NCBI GenBank assembly: GCA_019264505.1
Contig: JAHUZY010000100.1
Location: 1 to 14,880, forward strand
Source of the DNA: Phenylobacterium sp.
GTDB taxonomy: Bacteria; Pseudomonadota; Alphaproteobacteria; Caulobacterales; Caulobacteraceae
Reading direction: 5' to 3'
DNA: 14,880 nt
Shown: positions 6,411 to 13,549 of the stretch, piece by piece
Numbering within the stretch: the stretch's first letter is position 1
Layout of the letters: the number at the start of each line of letters is the position of its first letter
Program-made: the position numbers and the translations under genes
Notes under the pieces: generated by a model
Database searches by the model: none
The model's input: only the letters and a program-made list of their open reading frames with translations
Told to the model about the DNA's origin: nothing

Positions 6411-7337
6411 CTACGGGACTGCGCCAGCTAGCCAACGCCTTGCATCCTCCATCACCTCTGGGAGACGATCTTCACCCCCAGCCTCCCTCATAAAGTGGTC
6501 CAGCGCCGGATACTCGAAGTAGGTGACATCTTTGCCGGCGTTCGTCAGATAGTCGCGCCCTGCACGGGCCGCTTCGACAGGCGAGGAAGTGTCCTGCGCC
6601 CCATGGATCAGCAGGATTGGCGCCGAAGACAGCGCCAGGGCTCTTGCTGGCATTACGTCTGCGGCGTCCGCCCACCACTTGTGGCTCAGACCGGCCCATC
6701 GCGTGCCGCCTGACGGATTCTCCCTCGCGGCTGCAATTTGCGCGTCCAACTCTGCGGCGACGGGGGGCGGCAAGGCGCGCCCGATCAGCTCTCGCACCGT
6801 CGTGCCGGCGCCTGATGAGAACACAATCGCCGCCTGCGTTTCTGGAAGCAAAGCGGCTGCAAGCGCGACAACCGCGCCGCCCTCGGATCCGCCGAACAGC
6901 ACCAGCTGGCCAGACCACCAGTCACGTCGCCTGAGCTCTGCCACCACCAGAAGCATGTCCAGTGTTCGTTGATGGAGCGTGGATCGCTCCCAATAGTCCG
7001 TGGGGCAGCCATCCACCAAGTCGACTTCCGCACCCGCAATGACGCCGGGCTGATTGATCAGCACCAGCCGACGGTCAGGCGCCAGGAGTTCCGCCACCCG
7101 GAAAGCCGAGGGGTTATCGCTGACTTCCCTGCAACCGGTGCCTTGCAAGATGATAAGAGCATCCTGTGTCCCCCCGGCGCCCGCCTCCACCAAGAAGCTG
7201 ACTGGTGACCCGTCGGCGCGGTGAACGACTGACCGCTCGAGCGGGGCAACCTCAGCGGCCGAAACAGCGGGGCGAAGGGCTAGCAGCAGGAGCGCTGCGA
7301 CACATGTCGCCTTCAACACGAATGTCTGTATCCGCAC
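6411..7337 (-). CDS. Exported alpha/beta-hydrolase
   Basis: A 308-residue alpha/beta-hydrolase with an N-terminal signal peptide (hydrophobic residues 8-26, likely cleavage after VSAA), so it probably acts in the periplasm or outside the cell. The catalytic triad is readable: nucleophile S151 in FGGSEGG (G-x-S-x-G elbow), D249 in IHGAQDTSS and H281 in ALDHF. An oxyanion-side motif LQGTGC follows the second strand near residue 64. C69 and C111 could form a disulfide. Esterase, lipase or peptidase specificity cannot be told. The start is GTG 7337, supported by GGAGG seven bases upstream on the minus strand. The gene is convergent with the Nudix gene and divergent from the GST gene. Confidence 0.88.
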   Translation of the reverse strand: MRIQTFVLKATCVAALLLLALRPAVSAAEVAPLERSVVHRADGSPVSFLVEAGAGGTQDALIILQGTGCREVSDNPSAFRVAELLAPDRRLVLINQPGVIAGAEVDLVDGCPTDYWERSTLHQRTLDMLLVVAELRRRDWWSGQLVLFGGSEGGAVVALAAALLPETQAAIVFSSGAGTTVRELIGRALPPPVAAELDAQIAAARENPSGGTRWAGLSHKWWADAADVMPARALALSSAPILLIHGAQDTSSPVEAARAGRDYLTNAGKDVTYFEYPALDHFMREAGGEDRLPEVMEDARRWLAGAVP

Positions 7338-7639
7338 AGGGTCGCCTCCAAGTTGGGGCGTCCAAACGAACCGTTTTCAAGCGTCGCGATGCCCATAGGC
7401 TGAGGTTGGCGCTTGGACCGGCGCCGCGCAACTCTGGCGAGCGCCGGCCCTAGTCGCGGAAGGTCGGGTTGTGGAACGCGGGTCGACTTCCGATTCTATC
7501 GCGGTCCTGTCCGGAGTCCGGTGACCGTCGGAGCAATGAGGGTCGCGAAGTCTGCGAATGGCAGGAGGCGGATGCTCGATCCAGCCCCCAGAAGAAGCCG
7601 TGCAATTGCCAAATCGCTTGGCTCGATCGAAGGTCTGCA
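7338..7639. other. Intergenic region between divergent hydrolase and GST genes
   Basis: 302 bases with no convincing gene. It must hold the promoters of both divergent genes. Ribosome-binding sites are clear at its two edges (GGAGG for the hydrolase at about 7346-7350, GAAGG at 7629-7633 for the GST), but no confident -35/-10 pair was found. Open frames crossing it on both strands read as arginine-rich shadows. It contains no core of the dispersed repeat. Confidence 0.5.
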
Positions 7640-8251
7640 ATGACCCTGACAATCTTTGGTTCGCCGCGCTCACGGACGATGCGCACGTTGTGGATGGCTG
7701 AGGAGCTTGGCCTCGACTACGAGCATGTGCCGGTCGCATGGGATGACCCTCGGCTGAAAGCCGCTGAATTTCTCCGGATCAACTCGGCCGGCGCTGTTCC
7801 AGCCATTGTCCACGACGGTTTCGGACTTGGGGAGTCGTTGGCCATCAATCTCTACTTGGCCAAGATGTTCGGTTCGGCTGGCGATGCACCTATGTACCCG
7901 ACCGAACCTAGGGCAGAGGCGCAGGCATGGCAGTGGACGCTTTTTGCCCAGGCGCACTTGGAGCCCTGGGTTCGTCGAGACGGCGGGCAGCCAGTGTATG
8001 AGGGGCTAATGTCCGAGTTCGCGCTCACCGAAGCGCACCATGCCCTGACCCGGCTCGACGCCACCCTTGCTCAACGAGAATGGCTGGTCGGCGATCACTT
8101 CACCGTCGCTGATTTCAACGTTGCTTGCGTGCTCTCACCTTCTCGGACCAACTCGCTGGACATGACGGCGCACCGGCCGACAATGGCTTGGCTTTCGCGG
8201 TGCTATGGTCGTCCAGCAGCGATCTCGGCTCGTTCCAAGTTCGCCGGTTAG
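7640..8251 (+). CDS. Glutathione S-transferase family protein
   Basis: A 203-residue cytosolic GST-fold protein that would conjugate glutathione to electrophiles or reduce peroxides. The N-terminal thioredoxin-like domain (about 1-78) starts MTLTIFGSPRSRTMRTLWMA, with SPRSR at the active-site loop. It contains the cis-proline segment INSAGAVPAI and the GLGESLAINLYLA motif that binds the glutathione gamma-glutamyl group. The helical C-terminal domain (about 90-200) carries the N-capping motif WLVGDHFTVADFN. ATG 7640 is chosen because GAAGG lies six bases upstream and the protein then begins exactly at the first GST strand. The frame is open upstream but without domain content. No adjacent partner gene indicates a substrate. 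Confidence 0.9.
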   Translation: MTLTIFGSPRSRTMRTLWMAEELGLDYEHVPVAWDDPRLKAAEFLRINSAGAVPAIVHDGFGLGESLAINLYLAKMFGSAGDAPMYPTEPRAEAQAWQWTLFAQAHLEPWVRRDGGQPVYEGLMSEFALTEAHHALTRLDATLAQREWLVGDHFTVADFNVACVLSPSRTNSLDMTAHRPTMAWLSRCYGRPAAISARSKFAG

Positions 8252-8434
8252 GCTGCCTCCAAAGGCCACTCACCAGTGCCTCAGATTTTCGGGACCCACC
8301 TCTAGCAGGGAGCGCCAGGCTCTGACCCCCGCAGCGGAAGGACCGAATCTGGGTCACAACGCGATGCTCGGAATTGGCGCGGTTGAGGCTCTTTCGTAAG
8401 GCGTTTTAAGTTGGCGAGCGTTCGTTGCGGGACG

Positions 8435-9754
8435 TCAGGTGCGTCGACTAGCCCGTGTGAGATCCAGGCGCAGGGTGCCGTTGATCCGCTCGGCGTCCGG
8501 CTCATAGACGCCGGCCTCGCCGGCATAGGTCGGCCAGTCGCGCACCCGCTCGGCGATCTCGCTGACCACGCCGAGCGTCCGGCGACGCTTAAAGCCGCAG
8601 ACGGCGCCGAAGGCGACCAGATCCTCCAGGTCGAACCCGTCGCGCTTGCTGTTCAGACTCATCTGATGGCGGCTGGTCCAGGCCCCGGACGGATTGTAGG
8701 CGTAGGCGACGTCGAAGGCGGGCGACAGGCGCCAGGCCCCGGACCGATCCATCAGGAAGGCGATGTTCTTCACATGGTCGTCCTGGTTGCGGATGAACAG
8801 GTTGAGCACCGCGCGGCGGAACTGCTGTTCAATATCGACCGGCGGGAGGTCGAGCAGGCGGATCGTCTGGATCGCCTGTTCGTAGCTGTAGGCGCCGGCG
8901 GCGTTGAAGTCGTAGTGTCGAAGCGCCGCAAGCGACTGCATATGGAGCTTCTTGCCGTCTTCGGTGCGGTCGAAACGGCGGGTCATGAAGTGGCTGCGGC
9001 CGCCTTCGTGGTGCAGGCGGCAGTCCGCCATGTCGATCCCCGCGTCGCGCGCCATCCGGAAGAAGGCGTATTCGATCAGGCCGAAGCCTTGTGGGTCCGC
9101 CAATTCCTTGTCCCGGTTATTTGTGACGCCGTCGAACTTCATCAGCCAGTAGGTGAAGCCTTCGTGGACGGGAACCTGGCCGGAGCGGAACTCGCCGGTA
9201 TCGGCGTTCCAGGCGAGGACGGCCTTGGCCCGCGCCCCGCCCGCCGAGGTGCCGACCCGCAGGATCTCCTCCAGCGTGTCGTGGTCGTCCTCGCCGCCGA
9301 GGACGCCGTGCCTCCCCTCGCGCATCGACAGCACCTGATTGGCCAGGTCCACCAGGGCGGTGATCTCCACGCGGCGCGTGCGACGAGTTGCCTTCAGGAG
9401 CGTCGGATGGAACTCCAGCGCGCCCATGCCGCGCGTCCCGATGTAGCAGAGGCGCTCGACCGAGTTGAACGAGGCGGCGTTGCGGTTCTGGCGCGCCAGC
9501 CAGGCGTCGATCAGAGCGTTTCCGTATTTGTCGGGAAGGGAGTCGGCCAGAAGCCCCGGCAGGCCCTTGAAGGCGGGCTTGGGCAATTCGGGAAAGGCGT
9601 AGGGCGCAACGCTCGGCGGCATCACCAACGGGGAAAGCGCGATGCCGCTGGCCGCGAACTCGGGCGTATACTGGAAGACGGCGTGACTCTGATCCTCCAG
9701 CCAGGTGACGGCGCCGATGTCCCGGCCCCACAGGCGGATGGTGGCGTCCGTCAT
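8435..9754 (-). CDS. hipA: HipA-family Ser/Thr kinase toxin
   Basis: A 439-residue HipA-like kinase, the toxin of a type II toxin-antitoxin module. Relatives phosphorylate aminoacyl-tRNA synthetases (GltX in E. coli), halting translation and promoting dormancy. An N-terminal Couple_hipA domain spans about residues 1-110 (ALSPLVMPPS, LPGLLADSLPDKYG). The kinase core follows: GTSAGGARAK loop at 168-177, ATP-binding K206 in LMKFDG, catalytic loop NQDDHVKN at 323-330 and the DFG-equivalent SPAFDVAY at 344-351. All key motifs are intact, so it is probably functional. Its start overlaps the hipB stop by four bases (ATGA at 9751-9754), implying translational coupling. The GST gene ends convergently 183 bp away. 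Its specific target is unknown. Confidence 0.93.
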   Translation of the reverse strand: MTDATIRLWGRDIGAVTWLEDQSHAVFQYTPEFAASGIALSPLVMPPSVAPYAFPELPKPAFKGLPGLLADSLPDKYGNALIDAWLARQNRNAASFNSVERLCYIGTRGMGALEFHPTLLKATRRTRRVEITALVDLANQVLSMREGRHGVLGGEDDHDTLEEILRVGTSAGGARAKAVLAWNADTGEFRSGQVPVHEGFTYWLMKFDGVTNNRDKELADPQGFGLIEYAFFRMARDAGIDMADCRLHHEGGRSHFMTRRFDRTEDGKKLHMQSLAALRHYDFNAAGAYSYEQAIQTIRLLDLPPVDIEQQFRRAVLNLFIRNQDDHVKNIAFLMDRSGAWRLSPAFDVAYAYNPSGAWTSRHQMSLNSKRDGFDLEDLVAFGAVCGFKRRRTLGVVSEIAERVRDWPTYAGEAGVYEPDAERINGTLRLDLTRASRRT

Positions 9755-10095
9755 TCGTCGCTGCCCCAGGTCCAGGGCGTCGCCGTGGCCGCGCCATCGC
9801 CGGTCGCCCGGCGGCGTTCGCTACCGGCGGCCATGCGGACGCGGTCCACAGGCCGCACATCCGCGGGCGGGGCCAGGGCTTCGAGGCGGTCACCCAGGTC
9901 CAGGGCCTCCATCACCCGGATCAGCGTATCCAGGGAAACATTGTCGCCGGCTTCGAGGCGGCGCAGGGTGTTGATCGAGACTGCGGCGGCGTCGGCGAGC
10001 TGGCGCTGGGTCAGGTTGCGGTTCAGCCTTTGCGCCGACAATCGTCGGCCGAGCTCCTCGGCCCGGGCGGCGATGTGGTTCAGAGCTACCGGCAT
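9751..10095 (-). CDS. hipB: HipB-family antitoxin, XRE-type transcriptional regulator
   Basis: A 114-residue antitoxin and autorepressor. An XRE/Cro-type helix-turn-helix occupies about residues 14-67: LTQRQLADAAAVSINTLRRL includes the recognition helix, followed by EAGDNVSLDTLIRVMEALDL. The C-terminal 45 residues are charged, low in structure and rich in A, R and G. They are likely the flexible, protease-sensitive tail that contacts HipA. The gene is first in the operon and overlaps hipA by ATGA. The ATG at 10095 has AAGGG about ten bases upstream, and that sequence is itself part of operator-like palindrome O1, so repressor binding would also mask the leader. Family calls are firm; autoregulation is inferred from the palindromes. 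Confidence 0.92.
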   Translation of the reverse strand: MPVALNHIAARAEELGRRLSAQRLNRNLTQRQLADAAAVSINTLRRLEAGDNVSLDTLIRVMEALDLGDRLEALAPPADVRPVDRVRMAAGSERRRATGDGAATATPWTWGSDE

Positions 10096-10100
10096 GGAAG

Positions 10101-10242
10101 AACCCTTATATGGGCGGTTAACGCCCTAAGGCAATATTATAACCCATATAAGGGTGCTTGTGAGGCCCCCTAAGGCAATCCTCATAAGAACCCTTATTTG
10201 GGTATTTAAGGCGATTTTAGACATCAAACATCCACATATGGG
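10101..10242 (-). promoter_or_regulatory. hipBA operator array: four palindrome-like boxes in repeated modules
   Basis: Boxes of the form CCC-T/A-TAT-A/T-x-GGG lie at 10103-10114 (O1, CCCTTATATGGG), 10143-10154 (O2, CCCATATAAGGG, the exact reverse complement of O1), 10191-10202 (O3, CCCTTATTTGGG) and 10231-10242 (O4, TCCACATATGGG, degenerate). After O1 and O2 comes the 12-mer CCCTAAGGCAAT (10124-10135 and 10168-10179). After O3 comes a weaker TAAGGCGAT (10207-10215). The boxes begin 40, 48 and 40 bases apart, near whole helical turns. HipB-type repressors bind inverted repeats upstream of their own genes, so these are the likely sites. Confidence 0.75.
10136..10141 (-). promoter_or_regulatory. 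Candidate -10 box TATAAT of the hipBA promoter
   Basis: The minus strand reads GGGTTATAATATTGCC, a consensus TATAAT directly abutting operator O2. No good -35 hexamer stands 16-18 bases upstream. O2 would occupy the spacer and O1 the early leader, which fits repression. Confidence 0.5.
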
Positions 10243-10289
10243 TTGTTGTGATGTCATCAAAGCTGACGGTCGCCGGCGGGAACAGGGCC

Positions 10290-10390
10290 AACCAAATCCG
10301 CCTGTGTCCTGTCCAGGCGAGTCCTGCCCGGAACTGGAACTAACCAATGTCCGCATTCCGCGAACGTGTGAACGTCGGCTCCTGGCGGAT
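10290..10390 (+). repeat. Dispersed repeat copy R8
   Basis: The core AATGTCCGCATTCCGCGAAC starts at 10346, nearly identical to AATGTCCGCATTCCGGCTCG in R10. It is followed by CGGCTCCTGGCGGATG. The 5' part is weakly conserved. It lies between the hipBA operator array and the transposase wreck. Confidence 0.6.
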
Positions 10391-10462
10391 GTTGTTGATT
10401 TAGTCGGCTGTTGATCGGCGCCTGGAGGCGTGATTCCCTTGTCGTTGTTGGCTTGGGAGGCC

Positions 10463-11090
10463 ATGGCGATGATGGGCACGCAAAGCGCTCCGCCGCAGCT
10501 GTTCTACGATTTCCGTCTCGATGATCAGGTGCCGGCAGACCATCTGCTCCGCCGGATTGACCAGTTCTTGGACTTGGAGCCGGTGCGCGAGGAGCTGCGT
10601 CCGTTTTACTGCTCCATTGGCCGACCATCGGTCGATCCGGAGCTGATGATGCAGATGCTGATCGTGGGCTACTGCATGGGCATCCGATCTGAGCGGCGAC
10701 TTTGCGAGGAGGTCAACCTCAACCTGGCTTACCGTTGGTTCTGCCGGCTGGGGCTGGAGGGCAAAGTCCCTGATCATTCCCCCTTCTCGCGCAACCGCCA
10801 TGGCCGCTTCCGCCAGAGCGATATCCTGCGGCGCTGTTCGAGATGGTCGTTGAGCGGTGCTTGGCCGAGGGCCTGGTCGGCGGCGAGGGCTTTGCGGTCG
10901 ACGCCAGCCTGATCGCGCTGATGCTAACAAGCAGCGCTCTGTCCTCAGCAAGGACTGGCGTCCACCCCAGGATCCTGGCGTCGCGGTCCGGGAGTATCTG
11001 GAGCGCCTCGACGACGCTGGCGGCTCATTTCCGAGCAAACGTCTCGTTCGGGTGGAGGGCCATTACCGGCGCAAAGGCGTGATCCCTTAG
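10463..11090 (+). pseudogene. Broken transposase, N-terminal part (DUF772 type, IS1182/IS5-like)
   Basis: The in-frame part reads as a DUF772 transposase N-terminus: FYDFRLDDQVPADHLLRRID, then GRPSVDPELMMQMLIVGYC, then NLAYRWFCRLGLEGKVPDHS. A single-base loss near 10830 shifts the frame. Coding resumes in the next frame with LFEMVVERCLAEGLVGGEGF and AVDASLI, then shifts again near 10915 to ADANKQRSVLSKDW and AVREYLERLDDAG. A stop follows at 11088-11090. The first possible start is ATG 10463, with 10469 and 10472 alternatives behind GGGAGG. The catalytic middle expected of an IS1182 transposase is missing. Confidence 0.85.
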
Positions 11091-11195
11091 TCGCAATGGG
11101 TCGATTTCACCCGCGGCCCGTCTGCCAGCAACCAGACTTCCTACAAAGAAGCGGAATGTCCGGATATCGGCCGGGACCTGCCAGTGGCCGTGGCC
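11091..11195 (+). repeat. Dispersed repeat copy R9, at the joint of two transposase fragments
   Basis: AATGGGTCGATTTCACCCG (from 11095) aligns with R4 AACGGGTCGGATTCAACCG. GCAACCAGAC aligns with R5 GCGACCAGAC. The core GGAATGTCCGGATATCGGC (AATGTCCGG at 11155-11163) aligns with R5 GAATGTCCGCATATCGGC. The order and spacing of the blocks are preserved. Confidence 0.65.
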
Positions 11196-11546
11196 CTGAC
11201 CGGCGGCGAGGTCTCCAACATCAAGGGCTACGGCCCTCTGTGGTCGAGTGAGGGTCTCTGCCAAAGGCGCTCCTGAGCGACATGGGCTATGACACCGACG
11301 CCATCTTGGGCGACCTCGAAGCCCGAGGGATCGAGCCCGTCACCCCGCCCAAGCGGGCACGCGGAATCCGCCGGCGGATCAACGGCCAACTCTATACACT
11401 GAAGGATCTCGTCGAGCGGTGCTTTTCCAAGCTCAAGGACAGCCGCACATTGGCCACCCGATATGGCGGGGCCGCGACAACTATTACGGCTTCACAAACG
11501 CCCTCTCCGCTCGACTATGGGTTAGGCCTTCATCAACAGATCCTAG
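11196..11546 (+). pseudogene. Broken transposase, C-terminal part (IS5-family, IS427-like)
   Basis: The sequence opens with VALTGGEVSNIKGYGPL, a typical IS5-family segment. It breaks frame and continues from about 11255 as LPKALLSDMGYDTDAILGDL, EARGIEPVTPPKRARGIRRR and LYTLKDLVERCFSKLKDSRT. The second catalytic D (in SDMGYD) and the E (in VERCF) of the DDE triad are still present. After ATRYGG further shifts occur, and the relic ends with a RLWVR segment and FINRS-stop at 11529-11546. There is no start and no first catalytic half, so this is a remnant. It is a different transposase type from the piece at 10463-11090. Confidence 0.8.
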
Positions 11547-11581
11547 TCTAGCGGCCAGTGTATTATTCTCTGCTGAAACCA

Positions 11582-12607
11582 CTAGATGGCGAAAATCCAG
11601 TCACCTGTCAGGCTGACAATATCGACGCCGACGAGGACCATCTGAGCGCCGCCAACCATGTTGATCGCAACGTCAGCACCGACCTGCGCAACTGTGTAAG
11701 CTGTGCCTTTTTCGATCTGCACTCTGTCCCCCTGTGCTCGGCTGAAGTCCAACACCATATCGATGCCGGCGTCGCCAAAGGTATGGAAGATATCGCTGCC
11801 TGCCCCCCCGCTGAGCGTATCGGCGTCCCTATCGCCAGAAATCCAATCATCGCCGGGACCACCATAGAGCACATCGTTTCCCTTGCCCCCTCGGATAAGG
11901 TCACCAGCCCCTAAACTCGTCTTGGAGCCGCCATAGCAAGTGTCATTCCCGAGGTTTCCATAGACGATATCCCGCCCTTCACCTCCGATCAGAAAGTCAT
12001 TGCCTTTCCCACCGACAACCCAGTCATCTCCTTTACCGCCATTCAGACTGTCATCTCCAGCGTTACCGTGCAGGTCATCAAATTCGTCGCTACCCTCAAT
12101 GGAGTCATTCCCATCTTCCCCCCGAACATAACCTGATCGACCGACCCTGATGACATCGTCCCCACTCCCGCCAAAGACGGTATCATTTTCCAACATCTGG
12201 CTTGAGTTTACAGATGTCGAAATTGTGTCGTTTCCTCCGCCCGCAAATATAACATCGCTTCCCAACCCAGAATATATGCGATCGGATAAATCCGACCCAT
12301 ACACAACGTCATCACCATCAAGGAATGGATAACGGCCCATTTGTATATCATAGGCTGCATCTGCTAGATTTGTAGATATACCCTCAATAGAGCCAACAAA
12401 CTTGCCACTTGTAAATATTTCTATTTTATTCACTATGCCGTTTGTGAGCGAATTATTGCTGTTAATGCCGAACGTTCCCCAAACACGGATTTCGTGGGCT
12501 AAGTTAGTAAGTTTTGCAAATGAGCTAGAATACTCTTCAACCTCAAAATATCTGATCGTACTCAGTACGTTTAGGAAGTTTATTCCAGCTACATTTACGA
12601 TAGCCAT
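11582..12607 (-). CDS. RTX (hemolysin-type) calcium-binding repeat protein
   Basis: A 341-residue RTX protein. Residues 1-90 form a short unrecognised N-terminal domain (MAIVNVAGINFLNVLSTIRY onward). About residues 100-280 carry roughly a dozen glycine-aspartate nonapeptides such as GGGNDTIS, GGSGDDVIR, GNAGDDSLN, GGKGNDFLI and GGPGDDWIS, which fold into a calcium-binding parallel beta-roll. The last 60 residues (DMVLDFSRAQGDRVQIE, then GADVAINMVG and VDIVSLTGDWIFAI) look like the C-terminal segment recognised by type I secretion. It is probably exported, but no ABC/MFP secretion genes are nearby. The 5' third is strikingly AT-rich, unlike the flanks. ATG 12607 has only a weak upstream AGGTTA, so the start is likely but not certain. 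There is no enzyme domain. Confidence 0.88.
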   Translation of the reverse strand: MAIVNVAGINFLNVLSTIRYFEVEEYSSSFAKLTNLAHEIRVWGTFGINSNNSLTNGIVNKIEIFTSGKFVGSIEGISTNLADAAYDIQMGRYPFLDGDDVVYGSDLSDRIYSGLGSDVIFAGGGNDTISTSVNSSQMLENDTVFGGSGDDVIRVGRSGYVRGEDGNDSIEGSDEFDDLHGNAGDDSLNGGKGDDWVVGGKGNDFLIGGEGRDIVYGNLGNDTCYGGSKTSLGAGDLIRGGKGNDVLYGGPGDDWISGDRDADTLSGGAGSDIFHTFGDAGIDMVLDFSRAQGDRVQIEKGTAYTVAQVGADVAINMVGGAQMVLVGVDIVSLTGDWIFAI

Positions 12608-12954
12608 AGCTTTAACCTAACCTAACAATTGTATACTATTGGAGAGTCCGATTCGCTATCAAGCGATCTTCGGTGGCGCCTAGTGCTCGGAAATTTAGCG
12701 AGAGAATAAAATCTGGAAAGCCAACGGCTCCTGTGCGGTGATTTTTTACCGTGACCAGTCAACTCAGCGTTGAAGTTTTACTGATCCGATCCGCGAATAC
12801 TGGATTGTTCTGAGCTAGAATTTTCCGCCCCGGATTTCCCAAGCGGGGGGCGCGAAGGTCCACTTTCTATCGGGGCCGGAGGTCCGAAGCTGGCGCTCTC
12901 CCGCTCTATGGGAAGCTGCGTCCCCAGCTGCTGGGTAGGGTGAGTGGCGCCCTG
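12608..12954. other. Intergenic region with a possible further repeat copy (R11)
   Basis: 347 bases without a supportable gene. The left part is AT-rich and must contain the RTX gene promoter; a TATACA on the minus strand (12630-12635) is a weak -10 candidate. An interrupted inverted repeat CCGCCCC...CGGGGGGCG lies at about 12827-12852 without a T-run. From about 12853, AAGGTCCACTTTC, then CGGGGCCGGAGGTCCGAAGC and TGGCGCTC resemble the dispersed repeat core and its next blocks, strongly diverged. Confidence 0.4.
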
Positions 12955-13410
12955 TCAAGGAAGGCGATCACCGTTGCCATCCCTCCTCACAGACACTTCG
13001 AACTCAAGGCCTTCGTCGGGATAGTGGATGTTCTCCACCCCCCGATGCCTTGTGCCGATCGCCAGGAAGCTGGCCGGGGACGCTGAGCGGTTACAGATGT
13101 GGTGAGCATTCGCCTCGCCCGCCGGAAAGGCCACGTACATTCCTTTCGTGAGCGGATGCTCCCCGTTCTCGTCAATCAAGACGAGTTCGCCCTCGATCAC
13201 GAAGACAAACTCGTCCTCCTGTTCGTGCCAGTGGCGCAGAGCGGAGTACGCACCAGGCTGGAGCGTCAGGTGATTTACGCCGAACTGCGTCACACCAAGT
13301 ACGCGAGCCAGCCGCTGTTCGGACTTTCCCTCGAACCACTCCGGATGGAGCGTCGGAGCGAAGTTCTGCGGCGGTGGCGATCCGATTCTCCCGATGTGAG
13401 TCTCCGGCAT
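12955..13410 (-). CDS. Cupin-domain protein
   Basis: A 151-residue single-domain cupin. Motif 1 is visible as H60-W-H62 with E67 (LRHWHEQEDEFVFVIEG), and motif 2 as GMYVAFPAGEANAHHICN, with H103 or H104 as the last metal ligand. The fold would bind one metal ion, but the substrate cannot be deduced; many such stand-alone cupins are sugar-related or hypothetical. The start is ATG 13410, because AGGAGG lies five bases upstream on the minus strand. The frame stays open to 13506 only by running backwards through dispersed repeat R10 and should not be annotated as coding. Followed by the AT-rich RTX intergenic region; no operon partner is evident. Confidence 0.85.
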   Translation of the reverse strand: MPETHIGRIGSPPPQNFAPTLHPEWFEGKSEQRLARVLGVTQFGVNHLTLQPGAYSALRHWHEQEDEFVFVIEGELVLIDENGEHPLTKGMYVAFPAGEANAHHICNRSASPASFLAIGTRHRGVENIHYPDEGLEFEVSVRRDGNGDRLP

Positions 13411-13414
13411 TCCC

Positions 13415-13420
13415 CCTCCT
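13415..13420 (-). promoter_or_regulatory. Shine-Dalgarno AGGAGG deciding the cupin start
   Basis: The minus strand reads AGGAGGGGGAATG. The site places the start at 13410 rather than at the repeat-derived ATG at 13506. Confidence 0.8.
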
Positions 13421-13439
13421 GGTCCGCTTCTCATCAAAG

Positions 13440-13546
13440 CGACCACTCGCGGCGCCGGCAACGGCTCGGCTTCAGCCGCGGGCTCCCGCTGAGGAAATGT
13501 CCGCATTCCGGCTCGGACCTTATGTCCACAAGTGACGCCTCAGCCA
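13440..13546 (+). repeat. Dispersed repeat copy R10
   Basis: The core AATGTCCGCATTCCGGCTCG starts at 13496, followed by TTATGTCCACAAGTGACGCC, parallel to R2 CTATGTCTGCAAGTGGCGC. It separates the cupin and GIY-YIG genes and marks the last copy before the conserved right flank. Confidence 0.7.
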
Positions 13547-13549
13547 CCC

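Noticed and set aside
7377..7739. Minus-strand open frames of 78-120 codons in the hydrolase-GST gap
   Set aside because: Arginine/serine-rich composition, overlap with the GST gene start, no ribosome-binding site and no recognisable motifs.
8411..10129. A 572-codon plus-strand open frame opposite hipBA
   Set aside because: It is the antisense of hipA and hipB, whose protein motifs and ATGA overlap are clear. The long opposite frame is a side effect of high GC and its protein shows no family features.
11558..11914. Plus-strand 118-codon open frame opposite the RTX gene 3' end
   Set aside because: It is antisense to well-defined RTX repeats and the C-terminal secretion-like segment, with no independent support.
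12827..12852. GC-rich inverted repeat as a rho-independent terminator
   Set aside because: No T-run follows on either strand, and neither neighbouring gene ends there.
1395..13546. CRISPR array
   Set aside because: The repeats are long, degenerate and separated by whole genes of variable size. There are no short regularly spaced units and no cas genes.
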